Positions 1-10,500 of a DNA stretch of 64,000 nucleotides are shown piece after piece. Location: assembly GCA_022376925.1 (NCBI GenBank), contig JAIOJX010000028.1:67297001-67361000 (forward strand). Reading direction: 5' to 3'. Position 1 is the first letter of the stretch, and each line of letters opens with the position of its first letter. Source of the DNA: Tragulus kanchil. Taxonomy: Eukaryota; Chordata; Mammalia; Artiodactyla; Tragulidae. The translations under genes and the position numbers were made by a program. The notes beneath the pieces are model-generated. The model saw only the letters and a list, made by a program, of their open reading frames with translations, was not told the DNA's origin and did not search any database.

Positions 1-189
1 GATCAAATTATTTTAAGAAAAATTAGAAAAGGACTTAAAAATGTGATATGGTTAACATCCCTAATATAAATGTAAATATAAATAGCACTAAGACAGCTCC
101 AGATAAATGGGTATAAACAGGTAACTTAGAAATATAGTAACTAATAATGTAAGGGGGGGGCATATAATATGAAATAATTAGATTTACCT

Positions 190-840
190 GTAAGTGATTA
201 TTAGATCATTATCTAAAAGTGATATACTGTTAAACTGAATTACTCCCTGTCAGTATTGATTATTCCCTGTTAGTCTTTACTCAATGGAACCTGTACTGGT
301 GAAGGAAGAAAGAAGCTGGCAACCCTGACTGAACTGACTCCATCTTGAGGAAGAAGACTCCATGTTACACTTTCACTGAACTCTGGACAGTGTTTGGACT
401 GGGTAGCCATGGAGATGAAAAATTAACTGTCAACTAGGCCTCCAGGGCTGGTGAGAACCTGACCAGGAAGGCCTCGTACCTAAGCCTCCCCTCGGCCATG
501 AAAAATGAATATCTGTCACAAGACAAATTACCATTTGTGATCTTAGTTAATCAATTCTTGGTGGACAAGCTAAGCGATATGCTTAGGTGATTTTCGATTG
601 TACCTTTGTGATGGCAACTGAATCATGTTTTTTTTCTTTAATGGTTCCTAGGCAACCTCAGGAGTTTGGGATATGGGTTTGTGCACATAGGCCTTAGGTA
701 TAAATGTGAGCCACAAGTTTTGCTCAGGGTCCTTGGCTAAATGAAGGCCTTGGACCCACTGGTGTAAAGCCAGCCTAATAAACCTCTTTTCCATCCACCA
801 CAAACTGAGTTGGGTGCTTCACTGAGCGTACCTCACAACA
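190..840 (+). mobile_element. Probable solo LTR of an endogenous retrovirus (copy 1)
   Basis: The segment has LTR architecture: a long non-coding stretch, a TATA-like box (TATAAA, 699-704), an AATAAA polyadenylation signal (777-782) about 75 bases downstream, and a short tail ending in CA at about 840. No gag, pol or env coding sequence follows, so it would be a solo LTR. The 5' edge is uncertain; TG starts near 221 or 228 are possible, and I found no convincing target-site duplication. The family is not identified. Confidence 0.5.
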
Positions 841-937
841 AGATTGGAAGACCTACCACTTATGACATAATTAAAAATTATAAGATTATCAGACATGCAA
901 AGATTCATGAACAAAATGTCTATCAATAAAATAGCTT

Positions 938-1031
938 TAAGTGGTCCTAGTGGTAAGGAACCCGCCTGCCAGTGCAGGAGATATAAGAGACACCGGTTTG
1001 ATCTCTGGGTCAGGAAGATCCCTGGAGGAGG
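938..1031 (+). mobile_element. Bov-tA SINE, cut at the duplication junction
   Basis: The tRNA-derived head of a Bov-tA-type SINE is present (B-box-like stretch near 993-1003) and stops at 1031, where the left copy of the tandem duplicate ends. The complete element is at 2049-2255. Confidence 0.8.
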
Positions 1032-1300
1032 TATAAGAATAAATTTCCAAGCAATAGAATCAGTTACAAACTCAGATGATTGCATAAAATTAAAAATATT
1101 TTCATGTTCAAGATCAAATTATTTTAAGAAAAATTAGAAAAGGACTTAAAAATGTGATATGGTTAACATCCCTAATATAAATGTAAATATAAATAGCACT
1201 AAGACAGCTCCAGATAAATGGGTATAAACAGGTAACTTAGAAATATAGTAACTAATAATGTAAGGGGGGGGCATATAATATGAAATAATTAGATTTACCT

Positions 1301-1951
1301 GTAAGTGATTATTAGATCATTATCTAAAAGTGATATACTGTTAAACTGAATTACTCCCTGTCAGTATTGATTATTCCCTGTTAGTCTTTACTCAATGGAA
1401 CCTGTACTGGTGAAGGAAGAAAGAAGCTGGCAACCCTGACTGAACTGACTCCATCTTGAGGAAGAAGACTCCATGTTACACTTTCACTGAACTCTGGACA
1501 GTGTTTGGACTGGGTAGCCATGGAGATGAAAAATTAACTGTCAACTAGGCCTCCAGGGCTGGTGAGAACCTGACCAGGAAGGCCTCGGACCTTAGCCTCC
1601 CCTCGTCCATGAAAAATGAATATCTGTCACAAGACAAATTACCATTTGTGATCTTAGTTAATCAATTCTTGGTGGACAAGCTAAGCGATATGCTTAGGTG
1701 ATTTTCGATTGTACCTTTGTGATGGCAACTGAATCATGTTTTTTTTCTTTAATGGTTCCTAGGCAACCTCAGGAGTTTGGGATATGGGTTTGTGCACATA
1801 GGCCTTAGGTATAAATGTGAGCCACAAGTTTTGCTCAGGGTCCTTGGCTAAATGAAGGCCTTGGACCCACTGGTGTAAAGCCAGCCTAATAAACCTCTTT
1901 TCCATCCACCACAAACTGAGTTGGGTGCTTCACTGAGCGTACCTCACAACA
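1301..1951 (+). mobile_element. Probable solo LTR (copy 2, within the tandem duplicate)
   Basis: This is the same LTR-like segment as at 190-840, shifted by 1111 bases, with the TATA-like box and AATAAA retained. It exists only because of the tandem duplication and is not an independent insertion. Confidence 0.5.
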
Positions 1952-2048
1952 AGATTGGAAGACCTACCACTTATGACATAATTAAAAATTATAAGATTAT
2001 CAGACATGCAAAGATTCATGAACAAAAATGTCTATCAATAAAATAGCT

Positions 2049-2255
2049 TTAAGTGGTCCTAGTGGTAAGGAACCCGCCTGCCAGTGCAGGAGATATAAGA
2101 GACACCGGTTTGATCTCTGGGTCAGGAAGATCCCTGGAGGAGGGTATGGCAACCCACTTCAGTATTCTTGCCTGGAGAATTCCATGGACAGAGGAGCGTG
2201 GGGGGCTTTATAAAGTTGCACAGAATTGGACATGACTGAAGCAAGTTAGCACATG
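2049..2255 (+). mobile_element. Bov-tA-type SINE
   Basis: The element has the Bov-tA order: a tRNA-like head with A- and B-box-like segments, then the body typical of the family (CAGTATTCTTGCCTGGAGAA near 2160-2179), and a 3' end resembling the BovB tail (GGACATGACTGA near 2228). Bov-tA SINEs are mobilised by BovB in ruminants. Short open frames here are chance. Confidence 0.88.
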
Positions 2256-2750
2256 CACAGTAAGTACGTTAACTTTCATACATTCAAATACAATGCGGCT
2301 TTGATGAATTATGTCCTAAATTGAATTTTTAATAAAAAATGCTTATAAATATATATAGTTTTATTAGACTTGAAAATCCATAAAATTAGATACACATACC
2401 AAAATACTAATTGTGATTATCTCTAGTGACATTACGCATGATTTTCATTCTTAGAGGTTTTAAATTTTTTTCTCTTCAATAAAAATAAGAAAACAGAATT
2501 AGGCCAAAGAAGTTACATAACAATATAATACATTAATGTGACCTCTTTCCAAGCATATTTCCCCCTTCCCTAAAGGAAATATAGTATATATGATCTCTAT
2601 CTTCTTAAGTTTTTTATATGTCTACATTGCAAATACACTACTTCTACATTGATTCATTAAATGCAACAATCTATAATAAGTACAGAAAAAAGTAAACTAT
2701 GTGAAATCTCTTAGAGGCTGAAAGGTAGTCTAATGACTTTGCTTTAACTT
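2256..2750. other. AT-rich 5' flank without a recognised gene
   Basis: This is AT-rich sequence upstream of NSUN3. I see no open frame, RNA gene or named repeat in it. Confidence 0.6.
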
Positions 2751-2861
2751 TTAACAAAATAAATTTAATCATCTCACTCCTTCTTTCCTTTCTTCTGCAC
2801 CAAATCGAGATTCATTTTTAGATTATTGGATTACTTGTTTTAAAAAATATATTAAAATTCA

Positions 2862-3045
2862 AAGGTTTCCCTCGTGGCTCAGAGGATAGAGTCTGCCCGC
2901 AATGTAGGAGACCTGGGTTGGATTCCTGGGTGGAGAAGATTCCCTGGAGAAGGGACTCGCTTCCATTCCAGTGTTTATGCCTGAGAATTCCACGGACAGA
3001 AGAACCTGACCATCTAACAGTTCATGGGGTCACAAGGATTCCAGC
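2862..3045 (+). mobile_element. Bov-tA-type SINE (copy 1)
   Basis: A tRNA-like head (TTCCCTCGTGGCTCAGAGG from 2867) is followed by the Bov-tA body and a GGGGTCACAA segment near 3026. The element is diverged. The same element appears again at about 3974-4152. Confidence 0.82.
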
Positions 3046-3423
3046 TTCAAATCATACTAGGGGTAATGGAATCATCTTTTTACATGGTCCTAAGCTTTGT
3101 ACTTATAGGATATACTGATATTTTGAATGTCGAGGGTCTCAAAATGATGATGGTCATTAAATATTAAGGGGCACTTTCTCTGATTAATTGCTTATTCATA
3201 TTACAGGGGAGTAACTAAAGAATAACACTGAAAAGACTAACACTGAAAAGAGCAAATAAATTGCTATTCTTATCAGAATGGGTGTGATACATTCCTGAGA
3301 ATCAGTAACGCTTTGCCCTAGTTAAAGTGGGTGAGGGGGGTCATTTTTTAGGGTGTAGCGTGTAAGGTCATTTTGGTCATAGGGTGTTTGGTATCATAAC
3401 GGTAATCACTAAGATCATGACTC

Positions 3424-3545
3424 GGCAGCTAACATTTGAGCCTTTATTGTTTCTTAATCTGTATGCTAAACGTTTTACCTGTGCATTTCAATCGGTTTAG
3501 TCCTTTAACTCTCCCCAAGGGAGAGATTATCCCACTGAGCTATCG
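3424..3545 (+). mobile_element. MIR-like fragment
   Basis: Degenerate similarity to the MIR core and 3' part: a TATGCTAAACGTTTTACCTG-type stretch followed by an altered form of the usual 'tatccccattttacag' segment. A second copy lies at about 4533-4654 through the tandem duplication. Confidence 0.45.
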
Positions 3546-3973
3546 CTAGAAAACGCGTGACAATGTCTCTTTGATCATATCCGTTTTTTTATCTTGAGTC
3601 CTGAATATCTGGGCTAACAGGAGTCTTCAGACTTGGGAGATTAGTAGTAACTGTGTTCTCCTCTGAGAACATATTAAAACAACGATCATACAACAAACCT
3701 AAAAGTGACAAACGCTTCCATTCTCTTCCCGAACTTCTAACACACAGCAGTAAGAAACTTGAGCGCGAGGCGTGACTCTCTGAGCACCAGCTGCCCAAGG
3801 CTCCGCCCCGGTTTCCGGCCGCGCCCCGGGGTAGGTAGGCCCTGCCTCTTCCTACTTTTTACTTTAACAAAATAAATTTAATCATCTCACTCCTTCTTTC
3901 CTTTCTTCGCACCAAATCGAGATTCATTTTAGATTATTGGATTACTTGTTTTAAAAATATATTAAAATTCAAA

Positions 3974-4152
3974 GGTTTCCTCGTGGCTCAGAGGATAGAG
4001 TCTGCCCGCAATGTAGGAGACCTGGGTTGGATTCCTGGGTGGAGAAGATTCCCTGGAGAAGGGACTCGCTTCCATTCCAGTGTTTATGCCTGAGAATTCC
4101 ACGGACAGAAGAACCTGACCATCTAACAGTTCATGGGGTCACAAGGATTCCA
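3974..4152 (+). mobile_element. Bov-tA-type SINE (copy 2, within the tandem duplicate)
   Basis: This is the same diverged Bov-tA element as at 2862-3045, repeated by the tandem duplication, with one C missing near 3981. Confidence 0.82.
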
Positions 4153-5048
4153 GCTTCAAATCATACTAGGGGTAATGGAATCATCTTTTTACATGGTCCT
4201 AAGCTTTGTACTTATAGGATATACTGATATTTTGAATGTCGAGGGTCTCAAAATGATGATGGTCATTAAATATTAAGGGGCACTTTCTCTGATTAATTGC
4301 TTATTCATATTACAGGGGAGTAACTAAAGAATAACACTGAAAAGACTAACACTGAAAAGAGCAAATAAATTGCTATTCTTATCAGAATGGGTGTGATACA
4401 TTCCTGAGAATCAGTAACGCTTTGCCCTAGTTAAAGTGGGTGAGGGGGGTCATTTTTTAGGGTGTAGCGTGTAAGGTCATTTTGGTCATAGGGTGTTTGG
4501 TATCATAACGGTAATCACTAAGATCATGACTCGGCAGCTAACATTTGAGCCTTTATTGTTTCTTAATCTGTATGCTAAACGTTTTACCTGTGCATTTCAA
4601 TCGGTTTAGTCCTTTAACTCTCCCCAAGGGAGAGATTATCCCACTGAGCTATCGCTAGAAAACGCGTGACAATGTCTCTTTGATCATATCCGTTTTTTTA
4701 TCTTGAGTCCTGAATATCTGGGCTAACAGGAGTCTTCAGACTTGGGAGATTAGTAGTAACTGTGTTCTCCTCTGAGAACATATTAAAACAACGATCATAC
4801 AACAAACCTAAAAGTGACAAACGCTTCCATTCTCTTCCCGAACTTCTAACACACAGCAGTAAGAAACTTGAGCGCGAGGCGTGACTCTCTGAGCACCAGC
4901 TGCCCAAGGCTCCGCCCCGGTTTCCGGCCGCGCCCCGGGGTAGGTAGGCCCTGCCTCTTCCTCCCTCCCTCTCAAAGTAACTTCGCGCTTACGTCTCGCG
5001 GGACCTAGAGTTTTCAAAGGCGAGATTTCGAACTCAGGCAGAGCAGAA

Positions 5049-5058
5049 TCTCGCGAGA
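5049..5058. promoter_or_regulatory. TCTCGCGAGA palindromic core-promoter motif
   Basis: A perfect 10-base palindrome sits 127 bases upstream of the NSUN3 ATG. This motif is known from TATA-less CpG-island promoters and is bound by BANP; Kaiso/ZBTB33 has also been linked to it. A related TCTCGCGGGA half-match lies near 4993. Confidence 0.85.
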
Positions 5059-5184
5059 GCTTGAACCGGAACCGTGAGGGGTGGGAGCAAATTCTGGCGA
5101 AATTCGGAAGGCGTGGTGTTGATTTGGATCCTTGCAAGCTTTAGATACCCGGCGGTTTTGGCTCCTTGTTTGACTTCTGACGGA

Positions 5185-5199
5185 ATGGTGTTGACCCGG
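5185..5199 (+). CDS. NSUN3: NSUN3 coding exon 1
   Basis: ATG at 5185 has a G at -3 and a G at +4, a good Kozak context. It begins five codons (MVLTR) and ends in phase 0 at CGG followed by the donor gtgagg at 5200. The five residues join directly to LKAK in exon 2, as in the known protein (human MLTRLKAK). Confidence 0.9.
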
Positions 5200-6381
5200 G
5201 TGAGGGCAGGGAGTCTGCCGCGGGACTGAACCGGAAGCTTTACTGACCTACGACGTTGCGAGGGAGGGGTCTGGGTTAGGGGGACTGCCGATCTCTGTGT
5301 TTCTTTAGCTTCAGTCCAAAGCCCTAGAATAAGGCTATTTTTGACGCTTGCTCTTGAGCGTTTTCTGTCGTTTTGTCCCGACTCAACTCCGCCTCAAATA
5401 ACCGGTCTGCACTTTAGCTTGCAGACTTTAATTCCTCTCCATTCAACTTTGAGCGGAATGCAGGCTCTTGGAAGACGGACTGCTCTTGTCCCCGTGCTAT
5501 GCTGGAAGCTTAGAAGGATGTCTGTTACATAGCTGGTCTTGGATAAACTCATTTTGAAGTAGTAAATAATACTACAGGGAAGTTTCCACGGGAAGCTCAA
5601 GTGACTTTTCTAAATACTTAATTTTTGAAATATGTTTACACTTACAAAAAATTGCGAATACAGGCTAACCATATGCTTTTCTTCGAGTTCCCCTATTAAT
5701 GGCTAGCGTGGTTTATTTAAATTAATTTTCTTCCTTTGACACACATTCCAGTGTTAGCACCACAGTTCTTCATCTTTTGCTTTACATTTGAGCAGTAATC
5801 ATTTGGAGAAAGCTTTTTAAATGAGTATCATCGTACAGTTTAATTACTTGTGAGATACAGCTCCTATAAAATGAATTGGTAATTATCAGGGGGAATAAAA
5901 ACGTATGATATTAAGAAAAAACACTGTGCTAATAATGTTGAAATTCAATAAATTTGTAATATCAGAGTGTGTCAGCAAACTTTTCTTATCGTCATAGCTG
6001 AAAGCAAAACCAGAGAGGAAGCTTGCAAAACAGATTTGCAAAGTTGTATTGGATCATTTTGAAAAGCAGTATTCCAAAGAACTTGGAGATGCATGGAATA
6101 CAGTAAGGTTAGTATAATTCATCTCTTGATGCTTTATGATAGAACAAGATATAAACCCTTCTGGGGTAGGGATATTGTGACGATAAAGAAGTCTAAACCT
6201 GGCTATCAGTTTCTCCTGTGGCTTCAGAAGGGAAGAAGGAGGAGGAAATAGATTGAATCATTAGGAAGATGGAAAAGGGAGAAAGAACACCTGATGGCCA
6301 TAATTTTGTTATAAGCAAAAATTGCTATGCCCTTTCCTTAATTAGCTGATTTGGTCTTTGAAACAAAACTACCCACCATGC

Positions 6382-6439
<58 letters not shown>

Positions 6440-7525
6440 CATAATAGAAACACTTTTAAAACTATTGAGAATATTTGATTAGTTTCTGAAATTCGGGAGA
6501 TAACAAATCTTTAAAGCCAGTTATTACTTTTTCTTACCTAAAGTCACTTTGTTTGGTAATCCTGTTTCTTCCCTATGTCTATAGCTGACTGTATTTTGAG
6601 CACACATGCACACTCACACACAAATTAGCTAAAAAGGGTGACTTTTTTTTAAATAAGGATGTCTGTTACATTTTGGGAAACTCATTTTTAAGTAGTAAAT
6701 AATACTACAGGGAAGTTTCCACGGGAAGCTCAAGTGACTTTTCTAAATACTTAATTTTTGAAATATGTTTACACTTACAAAAAATTGCGAATACAGGCTA
6801 ACCATATGCTTTTCTTCGAGTTCCCCTATTAATGGCTAGCGTGGTTTATTTAAATTAATTTTCTTCCTTTGACACACATTCCAGTGTTAGCACCACAGTT
6901 CTTCATCTTTTGCTTTACATTTGAGCAGTAATCATTTGGAGAAAGCTTTTTAAATGAGTATCATCGTACAGTTTAATTACTTGTGAGATACAGCTCCTAT
7001 AAAATGAATTGGTAATTATCAGGGGGAATAAAAACGTATGATATTAAGAAAAAACACTGTGCTAATAATGTTGAAATTCAATAAATTTGTAATATCAGAG
7101 TGTGTCAGCAAACTTTTCTTATCGTCATAGCTGAAAGCAAAACCAGAGAGGAAGCTTGCAAAACAGATTTGCAAAGTTGTATTGGATCATTTTGAAAAGC
7201 AGTATTCCAAAGAACTTGGAGATGCATGGAATACAGTAAGGTTAGTATAATTCATCTCTTGATGCTTTATGATAGAACAAGATATAAACCCTTCTGGGGT
7301 AGGGATATTGTGACGATAAAGAAGTCTAAACCTGGCTATCAGTTTCTCCTGTGGCTTCAGAAGGGAAGAAGGAGGAGGAAATAGATTGAATCATTAGGAA
7401 GATGGAAAAGGGAGAAAGAACACCTGATGGCCATAATTTTGTTATAAGCAAAAATTGCTATGCCCTTTCCTTAATTAGCTGATTTGGTCTTTGAAACAAA
7501 ACTACCCACCATGCAAAAAAAAAGT

Positions 7526-7565
<40 letters not shown>

Positions 7566-10500
7566 CATAATAGAAACACTTTTAAAACTATTGAGAATAT
7601 TTGATTAGTTTCTGAAATTCGGGAGATAACAAATCTTTAAAGCCAGTTATTACTTTTTCTTACCTAAAGTCACTTTGTTTGGTAATCCTGTTTCTTCCCT
7701 ATGTCTATAGCTGACTGTATTTTGAGCACACATGCACACTCACACACAAATTATTTAAATGTTTTATAGAAAACGGAAATGAGAAATATTTAAGCATAGA
7801 CATGAGAGAAATTTGATTTGTATATTCAGTGATTTTTGCATTTGGTCAGTCTGTTACTCTATGGGTTCTTTACATTGAGTGTCTGATGCACTATATTATA
7901 CCCTGTGAAACACAGGCAGCCCTCTGTACAGTTTCCTGACAGTCTTGTGTTCATTGGGGAGGAAGAACATGATGAAAACTATATAAACTGAAACAAAATC
8001 AAAAAAAAAAAAAAAAAAGGGGGCTTCCCTGGTGGCCCAGTGCGTAAGGACACCGCCTTGCAGTACAAGGGGCGCCGGTTAGATCCCTGGCCTGGGAAGA
8101 TCCCACGTGCCGTGGAGCAGCTGGACCGATGTGTCCAATTACCGAGCCAGAGCTCTGGAGCGCATGCGCCCAGAGCCGGTGCTCTGCGACAACAGAGGTC
8201 ACCGCGATGGGAGGCCCCCACGGGCCAAAGAACAAAGATGGATGAAAATAGACAAATGAAAGACCAATAGAAGTAGCCCGCCTGCTCCCCTCCCTCCCCA
8301 CCCCCCCCCAAAATAAATAAATAAATAAATCTTAAAAAAAAAAAGGATAAATGAAAGACCAATAGAAGTGGCCCCCCCCCGCCCCCCCCCCCCCCCCCAA
8401 AAAAGCCAAACTATAAACTGGTAATTGTGTAAATATCCCAATAGAACTGGGTGTGAGTACCCAATCTTATTTAACGAAGTCTGTTCGTGACAGCAAAGAC
8501 CTGAGGAGAAGCCAGGTCTTGGTAATTTAATAAAGTATAAGGTGGTTCTGAAATGATTTTAGACAAACTACTTTAGAAACTTGTAAATACTGTATCATGA
8601 AAATATAGTTAATAGTTGCAATTTTGTTTTGAAACTAGATTTTTTAAATGGGTGACTTCTGTTACAGAGAAGATGGAGGAGTGAATAGTGGTGTGTAATT
8701 AATTCATGAGGTTTTCAGTATGCAGAGTTACTCAAATAGCCAAATAACAGAACACCTACAGCATGCTTATTGTGTGCCAGACAGTACTGCCTTTATTTGA
8801 TCCTTGGAGGAAACCTTTGAGGTTTCCTACTTTTCACCTGAGGGAACTGCACAAAGTTTAATTTGCCTAACTTTGCTCTGCTGCTGAGTGGCAGGACCAG
8901 GGTTTGTGTGCCTCTGGGTCACAAACTCCCGTCGATCACCCCTATTCCATATGCCTCTCATACCTGGGGTAATCAGGCATAAATGAATGATTAAATAAAA
9001 TTTTAAGAGGTGTATTGTCTTCAGATTTATAGTAATCTGGCTGCTCAGACTCTGTAATGCATTATTTTTCTATTTAATGTATTCAGACAGATTTATGAAT
9101 TATTTGATCCTAACCAAAATGAGCAGTGAACCTCAAATCGACTTGATTAGCCGTGCCTTCTGCTTCATCTACCTTTTTGTTGGGTTTTCATGGTACTTAA
9201 AGTTTTGCATAAACGTGCTAAATTTGCCATAAGCAAAATAAAAACTTTCTCTGTTTAGAAAGTAGTCTGAGCATGGACTGTGGCATAGGGAAATAAGAAC
9301 AGAATGTTTTTTTATTTTTATTTAACCACTTATTTGCAAGACATAATATTGTGCTTGCAGAACCTGTGTGCATCCAGGAAAAGGCAATGTGATTTTGTAC
9401 TATCTAGAAACCTGATAATTTACTCACCATTTTTAGTTTCCTGTAGTGGTGGGGGAGATTTAGTGTTTATTTTAATTTTATCACTTTATAAAAACCCTTC
9501 TTGCCGTCACCCTCTGAGCAGCCCGTTTCAGTTGGAGTTTACCTTGATTCAAGTTTTGCCCTTCTTGTTAACCTACATGCCTTTCAGATATGCTCATTCA
9601 TGGCATGACCCTAAACTTCCCTCAGTGTGCTGTTGTCTCTGGTAGTACAGCCATGAGAAACAAGCAGGAAACGATGTCAAGAAAGAGTAGGAGACAATCA
9701 GCTCATTATTAAAACGTCTGAAGAATAACAATAAAATGGCTTGAAAACATATCGTAATGCACTTCATGAATTGATTCTTGATTTATAAACCACACTTTTT
9801 GAATGATTGAATGAGCGCCGTCTAGCGGGCAATAGTAGCAATGAAACAAGGGATTTCTTTATTTTAACCATGAACCATTTAGTGGATTCTATACTCCACG
9901 CAGTTACGCAGAACTAAGTGATTGAACTTAGCAATGTCTAGATAAGATAATTTTTATCCTCATCATTAGATTGGAAGGTATAATGGAGAATAGAGTAGTA
10001 AGATAAAAGAACATTACAGAAAAGTTGAAAATCATGTTATGTAACAGATTTCCAAATAATATGCAATTTTCAAGGGATATGTGAGCACATGCAAGTTTGG
10101 CAATCACCTTCCATATACTTATCTTACATGTGCTCTTTTAGAAGATTATTCTGCTTCCTGTTGCTTAAGGGAGACTCATTCCTCTTTCCCAACCTGTCCT
10201 ACAACTGATTTTGTCCCATTTTACAAAAAGAGGTCTCACTTTCACCATCCTGACTCTTCCACATTACATTTCTCCAGAGTGTCAAAACTCCCCCTGCAAG
10301 AGACTATGGGATTGTAATTATAAATCACTAACTACTACCAAATTTCTGACAGGTCAGATGGTCTCCAAATTTTGCTTTCATTAAAAGTAAAGGGCTTCCA
10401 ACTGAGTTGTTAGCTAACAAGTCATTTAAAATGTTTTTGAAGATATGTCACTTAATGATCAGAGATCATAAGTGAGAAAGTTTTTAACAGAAAGACGACA

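Larger units (their letters stand above)
1..2143. repeat. Tandem duplication 1 (unit about 1111 bp)
   Basis: Bases 1-1031 recur at 1112-2143 with only a few substitutions (for example near 476-502 versus 1587-1613) and one added A near 2032. An 80-base AT-rich linker (1032-1111) separates the copies. The left copy may begin before the window. The unit contains an LTR-like element and the head of a Bov-tA SINE, and it is the right copy that continues into the complete SINE. This fits an unmerged overlap in the assembly. Confidence 0.96.
2751..4964. repeat. Tandem duplication 2 (unit about 1110 bp)
   Basis: Bases 2751-3855 recur at 3864-4964. The offset falls from 1113 to 1109 over the first 120 bases of the right copy through single-base deletions (near 3908, 3927, 3955 and 3981), and then stays constant. 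The interior is essentially identical. The right copy runs on into the NSUN3 promoter, while the left copy stops just short of it. Confidence 0.96.
4860..5260 (+). promoter_or_regulatory. NSUN3: CpG-rich promoter region of NSUN3
   Basis: CpG density rises sharply here compared with the AT-rich surroundings. The region has an Sp1-type GC box (CTCCGCCCC near 4911), ETS-type GGAA sites (CCGGAA near 5067 and 5230) and no TATA box near the start codon. This is the usual build of a housekeeping promoter. Exon 1 coding sequence begins at 5185, so transcription probably starts between about 4980 and 5180; the exact site is not determined. Such promoters are often bidirectional, but I see no convincing divergent gene on the minus strand in 1-4860. 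Confidence 0.8.
5516..7753. repeat. Tandem duplication 3 (unit about 1130 bp), duplicating NSUN3 exon 2
   Basis: Bases 5516-6627 recur at 6657-7753. The offset shrinks from 1141 to 1126 through deletions in the first 40 bases of the right copy and length change in an A/AT run. A 29-base linker lies between the copies. Exon 2 and its splice sites are unchanged in both. Confidence 0.96.

Noticed and set aside
2028..2235. Short overlapping open frames
   Set aside because: They lie in a Bov-tA SINE and have no domain or homologue I recognise.
3530..3560. tRNA-like string 'cccactgagctatcgc'
   Set aside because: The match is too short, with no cloverleaf, and lies at the end of a MIR-like fragment.
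4808..5137. Minus-strand 109-codon frame as a divergent gene
   Set aside because: It is in the CpG-rich promoter, which lacks stops by composition; no splice or protein signature was seen.
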